Under the pieces are notes generated by a model. The model did no database searches, had not been told where the DNA came from, and worked only from the letters and a program-made list of their open reading frames with translations. A DNA stretch of 40,896 nucleotides from Tidjanibacter sp. (GTDB lineage: Bacteria; Bacteroidota; Bacteroidia; Bacteroidales; Rikenellaceae), in the NCBI GenBank assembly GCA_017648105.1, contig JAGCJH010000046.1, positions 1 through 40,896 of the forward strand, read 5' to 3'. The translations under genes were made by a program, and so were the position numbers. This document shows, one piece after another, positions 18,629 to 26,822 of the stretch (its first letter is position 1; every line of letters begins with the position of its first letter).

Positions 18629-19909
18629 CTATTTCTCATAAACCACCTTGCCGCCAGCGACGGTCAGCAACACTTCACCGTGCAGGCGCATACCCTCAAA
18701 TGGGGTGCTCCTGCCCTGTGACAAGAACTTCTTGGGATCTACGCTCCACTCCTTTCTCAAATCCACGAGCGTCGCATCGACCCTCTCCCCCAACTTGATA
18801 CCCTCACCAAGTGAGAGCAACTTGCGGGCATTGAGCGACATAACCTCTACCAACCTTTCGAGCGAAATGAAGCCACCGCCCACCATAAAAGTATAGATAG
18901 CAGCAAGCGAGGTTTCGATACCAACGACACCCATTGCGCTACCCGCCAAGCCTTTCGACTTCTCCTCTGCCGAGTGGGGTGCGTGGTCGGTTGCAATCAC
19001 ATCAATAGTTCCATCCACAACGCCCTCACGCAGAGCCTCCATATCGGCTCTTGCTCGCAAAGGGGGATTCATCTTGAAGCGTCCCTCCTCACGCATATCC
19101 TCATCACAGAGTGCCAAGTAGTGTGGCGCTGTTTCGCAAGTCACCTTCACACCCCTACGCTTTGCATCCCTAATGAGAGCTACACTCTCTTTGGTTGATA
19201 TGTGGCAGATGTGCAGGCGGCAACCCGTGCGCTCTGCAATCTCAATATCTCTCTCTACCTCTGCCCACTCACTCTCAGAGCAGATACCTTTATGGTTGTG
19301 AGCCTTGCACCACTCGCCATCGTGGATGTAACCACCCCTCAGAAGGCTCTCCACCTCGCAGTGTGCAGCGAGCATCTTGCCCGTTGGTGCAATTCGCCTC
19401 ATAGCCTCCTCCATAACATCATCTTTCTGCACACCTGTGCCGTCGTCGGAGAAGCCCGCAACCCTATCCGCCAAAGCCTCAAAATCAACACACTCGTCAC
19501 CCTTGCGAGCCATAGTAATCGTAGCATAAGGCAACACCTCTATCACTGCATCACGGGCAATAATATCGAGTTGTTCTTGCAGATGTTCGGGGCTATCGGG
19601 TGCAGGATTTAGATTGGGCATTGGGCAGATGGTCGTAAAGCCGCCCTTCGCAGCCGCCATTGTACCCGATGCGATTGTTTCCTTGTAGGAATAACCCGGC
19701 TCACGAAGATGCACGTGCATATCCACCAAACCAGGCAGCAGCACCCTACCCTCACCCTCAATCTCTCTCACGCCTTCACAAAGGGGAATACGGTCAGCAA
19801 ACTCCACGAGCACGCCATCCTTAATCAAGACATCGCCCTGCACAAAAGCGCCCTCATACCACACTTTGGCGCCTCTTATAAGCAGATTTTCACTCTTCAA
19901 GTTCATCAT
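18629..19909 (-). CDS. pyrC: dihydroorotase
   Basis: PyrC cyclises carbamoyl aspartate to dihydroorotate. It is an amidohydrolase of the class I, PyrC/AllB-like size: 426 residues from the ATG at 19907-19909. The metal-binding DMHVHLREPGYSYKE motif begins at about residue 63, with the two His near 65 and 67. The later ATDHAPHS segment supplies another conserved Asp-His. I prefer the ATG at 19909 (or the next one at 19906) over a TTG 21 bases upstream, because AAAGGG lies just before the double ATG. It is the first gene of the pyr operon, directly downstream of the attenuator-like leader. Confidence 0.93.
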   Translation of the reverse strand: MMNLKSENLLIRGAKVWYEGAFVQGDVLIKDGVLVEFADRIPLCEGVREIEGEGRVLLPGLVDMHVHLREPGYSYKETIASGTMAAAKGGFTTICPMPNLNPAPDSPEHLQEQLDIIARDAVIEVLPYATITMARKGDECVDFEALADRVAGFSDDGTGVQKDDVMEEAMRRIAPTGKMLAAHCEVESLLRGGYIHDGEWCKAHNHKGICSESEWAEVERDIEIAERTGCRLHICHISTKESVALIRDAKRRGVKVTCETAPHYLALCDEDMREEGRFKMNPPLRARADMEALREGVVDGTIDVIATDHAPHSAEEKSKGLAGSAMGVVGIETSLAAIYTFMVGGGFISLERLVEVMSLNARKLLSLGEGIKLGERVDATLVDLRKEWSVDPKKFLSQGRSTPFEGMRLHGEVLLTVAGGKVVYEK

Positions 19910-19941
19910 TTTCCCTTTGTTGTGTTTCAAAAAAATGGCAT

Positions 19942-19976
19942 AAAAAAAGAGGTAACTCGCAACGACGAATTACCTC
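19942..19976 (-). terminator. intrinsic terminator in the pyrC leader (attenuator)
   Basis: On the minus strand GAGGTAATTCG (19976-19966) pairs with CGAGTTACCTC (19959-19949) around a 6-base loop. The 11-bp stem has one G-U pair, and seven T follow (19948-19942). This is a canonical intrinsic terminator, ending 33 bases before the pyrC start. The position, about 150 bases after a strong promoter and just before the first pyr gene, points to attenuation rather than the end of the hydrolase gene upstream, which ends 195 bases away. Confidence 0.85.
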
Positions 19977-20068
19977 AATAAATCAAAAATAGACAAAAAA
20001 CGAAGTGACCTCATTTGGCTCACATTGCGATTATTATCAACCGCCACATTGTATTGTTTGCAAATCAT
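19970..20068 (-). CDS. putative pyr operon leader peptide (32 aa)
   Basis: An ATG at 20066-20068 opens a 32-codon frame that runs through the leader hairpin and the U-rich stretch. It stops at TAA (19970-19972), inside the 5' arm of the terminator. The end of the peptide is read from CGT TTT TTG TCT ATT TTT, so translation follows the U-rich pausing region. A ribosome near the stop codon would cover the 5' arm and block terminator formation. This layout is what is known for the E. coli pyrBI leader peptide. The peptide sequence itself is not conserved with anything I recognise. A weak AAAGAG lies 5 bases before the ATG. Confidence 0.55.
   Translation of the reverse strand: MICKQYNVAVDNNRNVSQMRSLRFLSIFDLLR
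19977..20030 (-). promoter_or_regulatory. pause-type hairpin plus U-rich stretch in the pyr leader
   Basis: On the minus strand GTGAGCC and GGTCAC (core at 20023-20005) form a 6-bp hairpin with one bulged G and a 6-base loop, extendable at the base with further bulges. It is followed by 24 bases (20000-19977) of which 18 are T, including runs of six and five. In enterobacterial pyr leaders, such a U-rich segment makes RNA polymerase pause when UTP is low, letting a ribosome catch up. The same role is inferred here. Confidence 0.5.
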
Positions 20069-20096
20069 CACAGCTCTTTGTCCTTATATTTGCCCA

Positions 20097-20127
20097 CAAA
20101 AGTACTACGAAGATTGTAATTTTCAAA
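20097..20127 (-). promoter_or_regulatory. promoter of the pyr operon
   Basis: On the minus strand TTTG (20127-20124) is followed by exactly 19 bases and then TACTTTTG (20104-20097). Both boxes match the Bacteroidetes -33/-7 consensus without mismatch. Transcription should start near 20091, giving a leader of about 180 bases before pyrC. It is the best promoter match I found in the window. Confidence 0.75.
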
Positions 20128-20170
20128 GTCCGAAAACCATTTTTATCAACATTTTCTCCACATTATAGTT

Positions 20171-21148
20171 CTAATAGACCACAGCATCTGCACCTCGGGG
20201 CTTATTAGGGTTAAAGTTTGCATCAATATAGTCCATCATTCCAAATTTTGTATCCACCTCAGGGAGTGCGGCATCCTTTACCACTTGATGTATCATAAGC
20301 CTCTCGCCACCAAATGCCATCTGATCGGCAAAGCGCTCAATCTCGGGGCGCAGGAAGTACATAGGTCGCCACGAGAAATTGTGGTCCATATTCGCCGCAT
20401 CATAGAACCAGTATGGCGAATCAATCTCATTGAGCGATTCGGCAATTACCGACGAGCCAAAGAGCGACACGCCGAAGAGTGACTGCTTGCCGTAGGGCAC
20501 ATTTCTGTCGGCATTTCCGTGAAAGAGCAACATTGGACAGGGGGTGCGTTTCCACTCCAACTTACGCTCCTTTGCACAGATAGCACCCGCCATAGAGATT
20601 ACACCTGCATAGTTGAAATCGGCAGGCAGAACAGCTGCAATAAGTTCCTGGCTACATATTGCCCACTCGGCTTGGAGAGCTGTAATTGCACCCGCACTTG
20701 CACCGAGGGTTACAATCTGCTCAGGATTGATACCCAGCGTCTTAGCATTGCTTACAATGTATGCCGTAGCCTCCAACAAATCCTCCGCAGCAATGTCAAT
20801 AGCATCTATCAACATAGACCTAAACTCCAACAATCCACGCTTCACTTCGGGCTCAGTAATGAGAGGTTTCAGCCCCAAGCGGTAGTCAATCGACACCACC
20901 TTCCAACCTCGGCGTGCAAAGTATTCATAGACCTCCACAACACCCTTTTCATCACGGCGACCAGTGACAAATGCGCCACCAAAGACATAGAGCAAACAAG
21001 GCTCAACATCCTCCGACACAGAATAGACATCCAAATAGAGAGGCGTTTCTCCGCGATGGGTATAAGTATAGGTTTTAACCTCAACATCTTGTGCATCAAC
21101 ACTTAGTACAGCTCCACAAAAGAGCATTAGCAATAGAATTTTCTTCAT
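20171..21148 (-). CDS. secreted alpha/beta hydrolase (esterase/lipase-like)
   Basis: The 325-residue protein starts with a signal peptide (MKKILLLMLFCGAVLSVDA, cleavage likely after Ala19), so it is probably periplasmic. The fold is alpha/beta hydrolase. The oxyanion-hole segment YVFGGAF is at 54-60, where many relatives have HGGG. The nucleophile elbow is GASAG with Ser151. The acid is probably Asp214 in HGNADRNVPY, and the base His256 in MDHNF. It resembles carboxylesterase/feruloyl-esterase-like members, but the substrate cannot be told. It is divergent from the SusC operon and shares its intergenic region, so a joint role is possible but unproven. It has a -7-like box 30 bases upstream. 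Confidence 0.85.
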   Translation of the reverse strand: MKKILLLMLFCGAVLSVDAQDVEVKTYTYTHRGETPLYLDVYSVSEDVEPCLLYVFGGAFVTGRRDEKGVVEVYEYFARRGWKVVSIDYRLGLKPLITEPEVKRGLLEFRSMLIDAIDIAAEDLLEATAYIVSNAKTLGINPEQIVTLGASAGAITALQAEWAICSQELIAAVLPADFNYAGVISMAGAICAKERKLEWKRTPCPMLLFHGNADRNVPYGKQSLFGVSLFGSSVIAESLNEIDSPYWFYDAANMDHNFSWRPMYFLRPEIERFADQMAFGGERLMIHQVVKDAALPEVDTKFGMMDYIDANFNPNKPRGADAVVY

Positions 21149-21177
21149 AACTTATTATCACGGCGTAACTTTAAGCG

Positions 21178-21185
21178 CAAAGATA
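21178..21185 (-). promoter_or_regulatory. -7-like element upstream of the hydrolase gene
   Basis: TATCTTTG on the minus strand fits TAnnTTTG exactly. No TTTG is found at the expected 19-21 base distance upstream. It would give a short leader of about 25 bases before the hydrolase start. Confidence 0.4.
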
Positions 21186-21281
21186 CAACATCCCGAACTA
21201 TTTTTGTCCATTAAAGCAAAAACTTTTTTTGCCTTACCCTCTGCGACTTGCTCGTTCTGGCGCACGAATAGAGAGGGCACA

Positions 21282-21301
21282 TTATTAACAATTGTTAATA
21301 A
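21282..21301. promoter_or_regulatory. perfect 20-bp palindrome, candidate operator
   Basis: TTATTAACAATTGTTAATAA is a perfect palindrome lying 30 bases upstream of the -33 box of the susC promoter, and about 97 bases from the hydrolase -7 box. It is placed where a dimeric activator could bind. No regulator gene is next to it in the window. Confidence 0.45.
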
Positions 21302-21330
21302 GTCACCCAATAAAAAACACTTTTGGGGCG

Positions 21331-21361
21331 TTTCAATTATGAAAAAAAATACATACTTTTG
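21331..21361 (+). promoter_or_regulatory. promoter of the SusC operon
   Basis: TTTC (21331-21334) is followed by 19 bases and then TACTTTTG (21354-21361), an exact TAnnTTTG box with one mismatch in the -33 box. The susC ATG lies 7 bases after the box, so the predicted transcript would begin almost at the start codon. Confidence 0.6.
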
Positions 21362-21367
21362 CGAGCT

Positions 21368-24313
21368 ATGAGAAGAAAACTGACCAATTTTATTTTAACA
21401 GCACTATTAGTGCTCACATCTTCAACTCTTTACGCACAAGAGCAGAAGGTGTCGGTAAGCGGTAAGGTCACCGATGCGTCGAATGGCGAGCCCCTTATCG
21501 GTGTAACAATCCTATCGGAATCAATGAACGGCACGACAACCTTCGTTGATGGAACATACAAAATTTCTGCCACAGCTGGCTCGACGCTCACATTTTCCTA
21601 TATGGGCTACAAGGATGTGGTATGGAAGATTCCCACAGGTGTCAGCGAAGCTGTACGCAATGTCGAGATGGAGAGCGAAAGCGAAGTCCTCGACGATGTT
21701 GTGGTAATTGCCTATGCTGTCCGCAAGAAAGGTACTGTGGCTGGCTCTGTTGCGACCGTCAAGGCAGAGAAGGTGGAGAATACCCCCACCGCTGCATTCG
21801 ACCAAGCATTACAGGGTCAGGTTGCAGGTCTTTCGGTGCTCTCCAACTCAGGTGAGCCCAGCGCATCGGCAACAATGACTATTCGTGGTACAAACTCCAT
21901 CAACTCGGGTACTGCCCCACTCTATATTCTTGACGGCGTACCCATCTCGGCAAGCGATTTCAACACTATCAACCCTGCCGATATCGAGTCGCTTTCGGTA
22001 CTCAAAGACGCCTCCTCAACATCCATCTATGGTGCGAGGGCTGCCAATGGTGTGATTGTTATCACTACCAAGCGTGGTCGCATTGCCGAGCGTCCTCGTA
22101 TCGACTATCGTATGCAGCTCGGTTTCTCGCAGGCAGACGACAGCAAGTGGGACTTGATGAACACTGCCGAGCGTATCAAATATGAGAAGCAAACAGGTAT
22201 GACCGCTGGTCAGAACTACGAACTTCTGAGCAAGACCGATGTAAACTGGATGAACGAGGTCTTCAACTCCTCGGCACCTCTTCAAAACTACGAGGTGTCC
22301 GTATCGGGTGCGGATGAGAAGACCAACTACTACATCTCGGGTGGTTACTACAACCAAGAGGGTACGGCTGTGGGCTCGAACTTCGAGCGCTTCTCGATGA
22401 GGGCTAATGTTCAGCGCAAAGCTGCATCGTGGCTTACACTCGGCACAAACACAATGCTGAACTACCAGAAAATTCAGCAGGCAGAAGAGGGTGCATACAC
22501 ACTCGTGACCCCTATTTCGGCTGCACGCTTTATGCTGCCCTACTGGAATCCTCGCAGGGCAGACGGCTCACTTGCATCGATTGAAGACGGCTCTTGGAGG
22601 GGTAATGGTCAGAACCCTCTCGAATGGCTCGAAAACAACCCCGTACACTACCAGAAGTACAAACTCCTCTCCACACTCTTCGTGGAGGCTACCCCCATTA
22701 AGGGTCTTGTGCTTCGTTCGCAGTTTGGCGTGGATTACTCCCACACTACTGGTTTCGGCAAGTCCTACCCCAGCTATATGCCCAATCAGGGTAATGGCTC
22801 GGCATCACGCTCTTCGACCGACTCCTACAACCTCACGATTACCAACACCGCCAACTACACCTTCGACTTGGATGGCGACCACCACTTCACATTCCTGCTC
22901 GGTCAGGAGGGTGTGGATTACCACTACGAGGCGTTCAGTCTGCTCACTGAGGGACAGAACAACGACCGCCTGACTAACATTACGAATGGTACAAGGGCTT
23001 CTTCGTGGGATGATACGACCGACTCCGATTACGGTTTCCTCTCGTTCTTCACTCGTGGCGAGTATAACTACGACCGTCGATTCTATGCCGAGGCTGCCTT
23101 CCGTTTGGATGGCTCGTCGAGGTTTGGTAAGTCACGCCGTTGGGGTGCCTTTTGGTCGGCAGGTCTGATGTGGGATATGATTAAAGAGGAGTTCCTCCTC
23201 CCCTATACCGACTGGTTTACCACTGCACAGGTATCGTTCTCGACTGGTACGAGTGGTAACTCCTCCATCCCCAACTATGAGCACTTGGCTCTCGTGGGCG
23301 GTGGTGCAGACTATATGGGCGATGCTGGCGTTGGCTTGGCACAGCCCGGCAACGACAACCTCGGCTGGGAGAAGCCTTGGACTACCAACCTTGCATTCCA
23401 CACTGGTTTCTGGAATAGACTCAATGTTGATTTGGAGTTCTACTATAAACTCACAAGCGATATGCTTATGGAGGTTCCCGTGCCCTATTCGACAAGTGGT
23501 TTCGGCTACTACTGGGACAATGTGGGCGAGATGGTCAATGCTGGTGTGGAACTTAACCTCAATGGCACAATCATCGCAACCGAGGACTTCCTCTGGACTG
23601 CCAATGCCAACTTCTCGTACAACTACAACGAGATTACCGAACTCTACAATGGCGTGACAGAGTATGAGCGCTCGGGCACCAACACCAAACTCCAAGTGGG
23701 TCATCCCCTCGGCGAGTTCTTCATCAACCGCTATGCAGGTGTGAACCCCGCAAATGGCGATGCGTTGTGGTATGACAAGAGTGGTAACCTTACCACCGAG
23801 TTGCGTGATGAGGACAAGGTTCCTGTGGGCAAAACCTACATTGCACCCTGGCAGGGCGGCTTTGGCACTGCCATCACTTGGCGTGGCTTTTCGCTCAGCA
23901 CTCAGTTTAGCTGGGTTGCAGATCGCTGGATGCTCAACAACGACCGCTACTTCGACGAGTCGAATGGTCGTTTTGCAACCTACAACCAGTCCCGTCGCCT
24001 CTTGGATCGCTGGCAGAATCCTGGTGACTACACCGACATTCCTCGCCACGGCGAATATACCGAGTTCGACAGCCGTCTGTTGGAGGACGCTTCCTTCTTG
24101 CGTCTGAAAAATGTGATGCTCTCCTACTCGCTCCCCTCGGAGGTATTGGAGCGCCAAAACATATTCAGGAGCGTAAGATTCTATGTACAGGCACAAAACC
24201 TGCTCACTTGGACACACTTCTCGGGTCTTGACCCAGAGGGAACATCCAATGTCTATGCTGCGCAGTACCCAATGGCACGCCAGTATACCTTTGGTCTTGA
24301 TGTAACATTCTAA
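21368..24313 (+). CDS. SusC/RagA-family TonB-dependent outer membrane receptor
   Basis: This is a TonB-dependent transporter of the SusC type, which forms a gated outer-membrane channel capped by a SusD partner. From the ATG at 21368 it has 981 residues. A signal peptide ends near Ala23. A carboxypeptidase-regulatory-like domain follows (about 28-104, VSGKVTDASNGEPLIGV). The plug lies at about 112-237, with the family signatures PLYILDGVPIS and LKDASSTSIYGARAANGVI. The rest is the beta barrel, ending in an aromatic-type terminal strand (GLDVTF). A TTG 45 bases upstream is in frame, but the ATG directly precedes the signal peptide, so I use it. Sixteen bases separate it from the SusD gene. The context suggests peptide rather than glycan import. 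Confidence 0.95.
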   Translation: MRRKLTNFILTALLVLTSSTLYAQEQKVSVSGKVTDASNGEPLIGVTILSESMNGTTTFVDGTYKISATAGSTLTFSYMGYKDVVWKIPTGVSEAVRNVEMESESEVLDDVVVIAYAVRKKGTVAGSVATVKAEKVENTPTAAFDQALQGQVAGLSVLSNSGEPSASATMTIRGTNSINSGTAPLYILDGVPISASDFNTINPADIESLSVLKDASSTSIYGARAANGVIVITTKRGRIAERPRIDYRMQLGFSQADDSKWDLMNTAERIKYEKQTGMTAGQNYELLSKTDVNWMNEVFNSSAPLQNYEVSVSGADEKTNYYISGGYYNQEGTAVGSNFERFSMRANVQRKAASWLTLGTNTMLNYQKIQQAEEGAYTLVTPISAARFMLPYWNPRRADGSLASIEDGSWRGNGQNPLEWLENNPVHYQKYKLLSTLFVEATPIKGLVLRSQFGVDYSHTTGFGKSYPSYMPNQGNGSASRSSTDSYNLTITNTANYTFDLDGDHHFTFLLGQEGVDYHYEAFSLLTEGQNNDRLTNITNGTRASSWDDTTDSDYGFLSFFTRGEYNYDRRFYAEAAFRLDGSSRFGKSRRWGAFWSAGLMWDMIKEEFLLPYTDWFTTAQVSFSTGTSGNSSIPNYEHLALVGGGADYMGDAGVGLAQPGNDNLGWEKPWTTNLAFHTGFWNRLNVDLEFYYKLTSDMLMEVPVPYSTSGFGYYWDNVGEMVNAGVELNLNGTIIATEDFLWTANANFSYNYNEITELYNGVTEYERSGTNTKLQVGHPLGEFFINRYAGVNPANGDALWYDKSGNLTTELRDEDKVPVGKTYIAPWQGGFGTAITWRGFSLSTQFSWVADRWMLNNDRYFDESNGRFATYNQSRRLLDRWQNPGDYTDIPRHGEYTEFDSRLLEDASFLRLKNVMLSYSLPSEVLERQNIFRSVRFYVQAQNLLTWTHFSGLDPEGTSNVYAAQYPMARQYTFGLDVTF

Positions 24314-24329
24314 TCCCCCGACGAGAACT

Positions 24330-25865
24330 ATGAAAATGATGATAAAAATAAAATACTTTGCGGTGGCTCTGGCAACGATGTTTGCCACCACCTCTTGCTT
24401 GGACAAGTTGCCCGAGTCGGCTATTCCCACCGATGAGGCTATGCAGTCCTACAACGATGCCGAGCAGACACTCACTGGCATCTATGCAATGATGAAGAGC
24501 AGCGCTCTGTGGAGTGGTTACCTCACTCTGCTGCCCGACATCCAGACCGACCTTGTATATGCAGTGGATGGTTACTCCAACACCTATGGTCAGCACTGGT
24601 TGTGGGATATCCGTTCCACCAATAGTGAGGTGGAGGCAGTTTATGCTTCGCTCTACGGTATCATTAGCAACTGTAACTTCTTCCTCGAAAGGATTGACAA
24701 CATCGTATCGAAGCAGACCGACGACAACAAGATTACAATCTTGGAGCAGTACACAGGCGAGGTCTATACTATCCGTGCGCTCTGCTACTCGGAGCTTTTG
24801 AAACTCTACTGCAAGGCATACGACCCTGCAACGGCAGCAACCGACCTCGGTGTGGTTTTGCGCAAACACTACTCCACCCCAGAGAAGAGTGTGAGGGCGT
24901 CGATGAAGGAGTCCTATGAGTTTGTGCTCTCCGACTTGGAGAAGGCAGAGAGTATTCTCGACCCCGACTACGACGCATACAGCAGCTACTATATGACCAA
25001 TGCTGTGGCTCACGCACTCCACGCAAGGGTTGCACTCTATATGCAAGACTGGAAGGCAGCCATTGAACACTCCACAGAGGTTATCGGTCGTGACACTCAC
25101 TACATACTCGACCCTGCAAACATCGAGTGGAGCAACGGTATGACCTATTTCGACCGTATGTGGTGCTACGACACCTCCTACGAAACACTTTGGCAGGTAG
25201 GCTTCACTCCCACCTCAATGGGTGGCTCACTCGGTCAGGTCTTCCTCTCGTTCAACAATGACTATACCTACTATTACCCCGACTATGTACCCGCAGAGTG
25301 GGTGCTCAACCTCTACACCTCGGGCGATATGAGGTATAACTCCTACTTCGCAACCCTCACAACGGGTTACGACCACGCACTGACTTGGCCCTTGCTGATT
25401 AAATACTACGGCAATCAGGAGTTTATCAGCTATTACATCTACCACGTAGTGATGCCCAAACCCTTCCGTTTGGCTGAGCAGTATCTCATCCGTGCGGAGG
25501 CATACTGCCGTCAGGAGAATCCAAATTTCTCATTGGCTTCAAGGGATCTTACAACCCTGCGTGAAAATCGCTTCTCGTCGGGCGGCGGTAGTATATCGCT
25601 GAGCAAAGATAACTTCATTGAGGAGATTGCAAACGAGAGGGTCAGGGAACTCTTTATGGAGGGTCATCGCCTGCAAGACATCAAGCGCTGGGGCAACCTC
25701 TACCGCAACGGCGAGGGTTTCACACGCCAGCAGCAGAACAATACACTCAAATCGGGTAGCACACTGAGCAAAAAAGCCAACGACCCCCTCTTTGTTTGGC
25801 CCATCCCTCAGCACGAATTGGAGGCACCTGGTTCGGAGGTTTTACCCAACGATAGTAACAACTAA
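24330..25865 (+). CDS. SusD/RagB-family surface lipoprotein
   Basis: SusD-type proteins are surface lipoproteins that act as a hinged lid on the SusC channel and bind substrate. The 511-residue protein has a lipoprotein signal with Cys23 (ATTSC) and the TPR-rich helical body typical of the family, for example YNDAEQTLTGIYAMM at the N-terminal side and the LFMEGHRLQDIKRWG segment near the C-terminus, which is a family hallmark. The region after the Cys reads LDKLPES, with acidic residues typical of surface-exposed lipoproteins. It is paired with the SusC gene just upstream. The ligand is not predictable from sequence. Confidence 0.95.
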   Translation: MKMMIKIKYFAVALATMFATTSCLDKLPESAIPTDEAMQSYNDAEQTLTGIYAMMKSSALWSGYLTLLPDIQTDLVYAVDGYSNTYGQHWLWDIRSTNSEVEAVYASLYGIISNCNFFLERIDNIVSKQTDDNKITILEQYTGEVYTIRALCYSELLKLYCKAYDPATAATDLGVVLRKHYSTPEKSVRASMKESYEFVLSDLEKAESILDPDYDAYSSYYMTNAVAHALHARVALYMQDWKAAIEHSTEVIGRDTHYILDPANIEWSNGMTYFDRMWCYDTSYETLWQVGFTPTSMGGSLGQVFLSFNNDYTYYYPDYVPAEWVLNLYTSGDMRYNSYFATLTTGYDHALTWPLLIKYYGNQEFISYYIYHVVMPKPFRLAEQYLIRAEAYCRQENPNFSLASRDLTTLRENRFSSGGGSISLSKDNFIEEIANERVRELFMEGHRLQDIKRWGNLYRNGEGFTRQQQNNTLKSGSTLSKKANDPLFVWPIPQHELEAPGSEVLPNDSNN

Positions 25866-25885
25866 TTGATGGAGGAATAGAGAGT

Positions 25886-26797
25886 ATGAAAAGATTACCT
25901 ATATATATTATATTAGCGATGCTCCTCTGGGGCACCATTGCGTGCGAAGAGCAGTACATCACACTCAAAGATGTAAACTATGTGATGTTTGCCGAACAGG
26001 AGCAATATTTCCTCGTAGAAGAGGATCAGGAGTATTTCAGCGTGATGATCTCCGCCACCGAGACCTCCAAAAGCGACCGCACATTTGGTGTGGAGGTTAT
26101 TGACAAGGGTAGCAACTCTATTGAGGGTTACCACTACCGCCTCCTTTCCAACAGCGTAACCATTCCCGCAGGCTCTCGTTCTGGCGAGGTGAGGGTTAGG
26201 GGTATCTATGAGAACATTCAGGCTACCGACTCACTCGGCTTTACGCTCAAACTCATCGTGCCCGAGAGTATGGAGTGGAACGACCTCTACACCGACGGCA
26301 CACAGAGCAAAATCGTGATGTATAAGAGTTGCCCCTTCGACATCAACAACTTCACTGGCTATGCACTTGTGAGCTCGATGCTGTTGCAGAATTATCCTGG
26401 TGAGAATGTGGGCTATCAGCGTGCTATTGTGTGTGACCTCCACCCAACTGAGGAGGATACCATCATCTTCCGTGACTGTTTCTACGACGGGTACGATGTG
26501 CGCATCAAGTTTCACGGCAACAATCCCGAAGAGCCACTGATTTCGATGGAGGCGGGGCAGACTATCAGCGATGAGCATTCGGTGCTCGGCTGGCAGCCTG
26601 GCGACAACCACCTCTTGGCAACAACAAGTCCATATTACGACTCCTACTTCAACTCTTGCCAGAGGTATGCAGTCCTCTGGATGCAGGTCTATGTCGAGAA
26701 TCTCGGCGAGGCTGTCGGCACACTCGGTCACTACTACAATGTCATAGAGTGGATTAGCGAAGAGGAGTACCTCGAATTTTCGAAAGAATTACAATAA
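25886..26797 (+). CDS. SusCD-linked lipoprotein of unknown function
   Basis: A 303-residue lipoprotein with Cys20 (GTIAC) followed by EEQY. The first 130 residues look like beta-sandwich repeats (VFMSFxVTI-like strands with Thr/Ser-rich edges, such as SRSGEVRVRGIY), similar in style to DUF4843/DUF4984-type proteins often encoded behind SusD. The second half has several Cys and Trp but no motif I know. It lies 20 bases after the SusD gene and 25 before the next lipoprotein gene. In glycan loci this place is often held by a surface binding protein; that role is an inference here. Confidence 0.75.
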   Translation: MKRLPIYIILAMLLWGTIACEEQYITLKDVNYVMFAEQEQYFLVEEDQEYFSVMISATETSKSDRTFGVEVIDKGSNSIEGYHYRLLSNSVTIPAGSRSGEVRVRGIYENIQATDSLGFTLKLIVPESMEWNDLYTDGTQSKIVMYKSCPFDINNFTGYALVSSMLLQNYPGENVGYQRAIVCDLHPTEEDTIIFRDCFYDGYDVRIKFHGNNPEEPLISMEAGQTISDEHSVLGWQPGDNHLLATTSPYYDSYFNSCQRYAVLWMQVYVENLGEAVGTLGHYYNVIEWISEEEYLEFSKELQ

Positions 26798-26822
26798 AAC
26801 AACACTATAATACGACTATACT

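Noticed and set aside
19942..20091. PyrR-type RNA binding as the mechanism of the pyr leader
   Set aside because: No pyrR gene is in the window, and I see no clear PyrR-binding loop. The leader ORF with its stop inside the terminator fits translation-coupled attenuation better. PyrR control is not excluded.
21323..21367. A TTG start 45 bases upstream of the susC ATG
   Set aside because: It would overlap the promoter -7 box and put charged residues before the signal peptide. The ATG at 21368 fits better.
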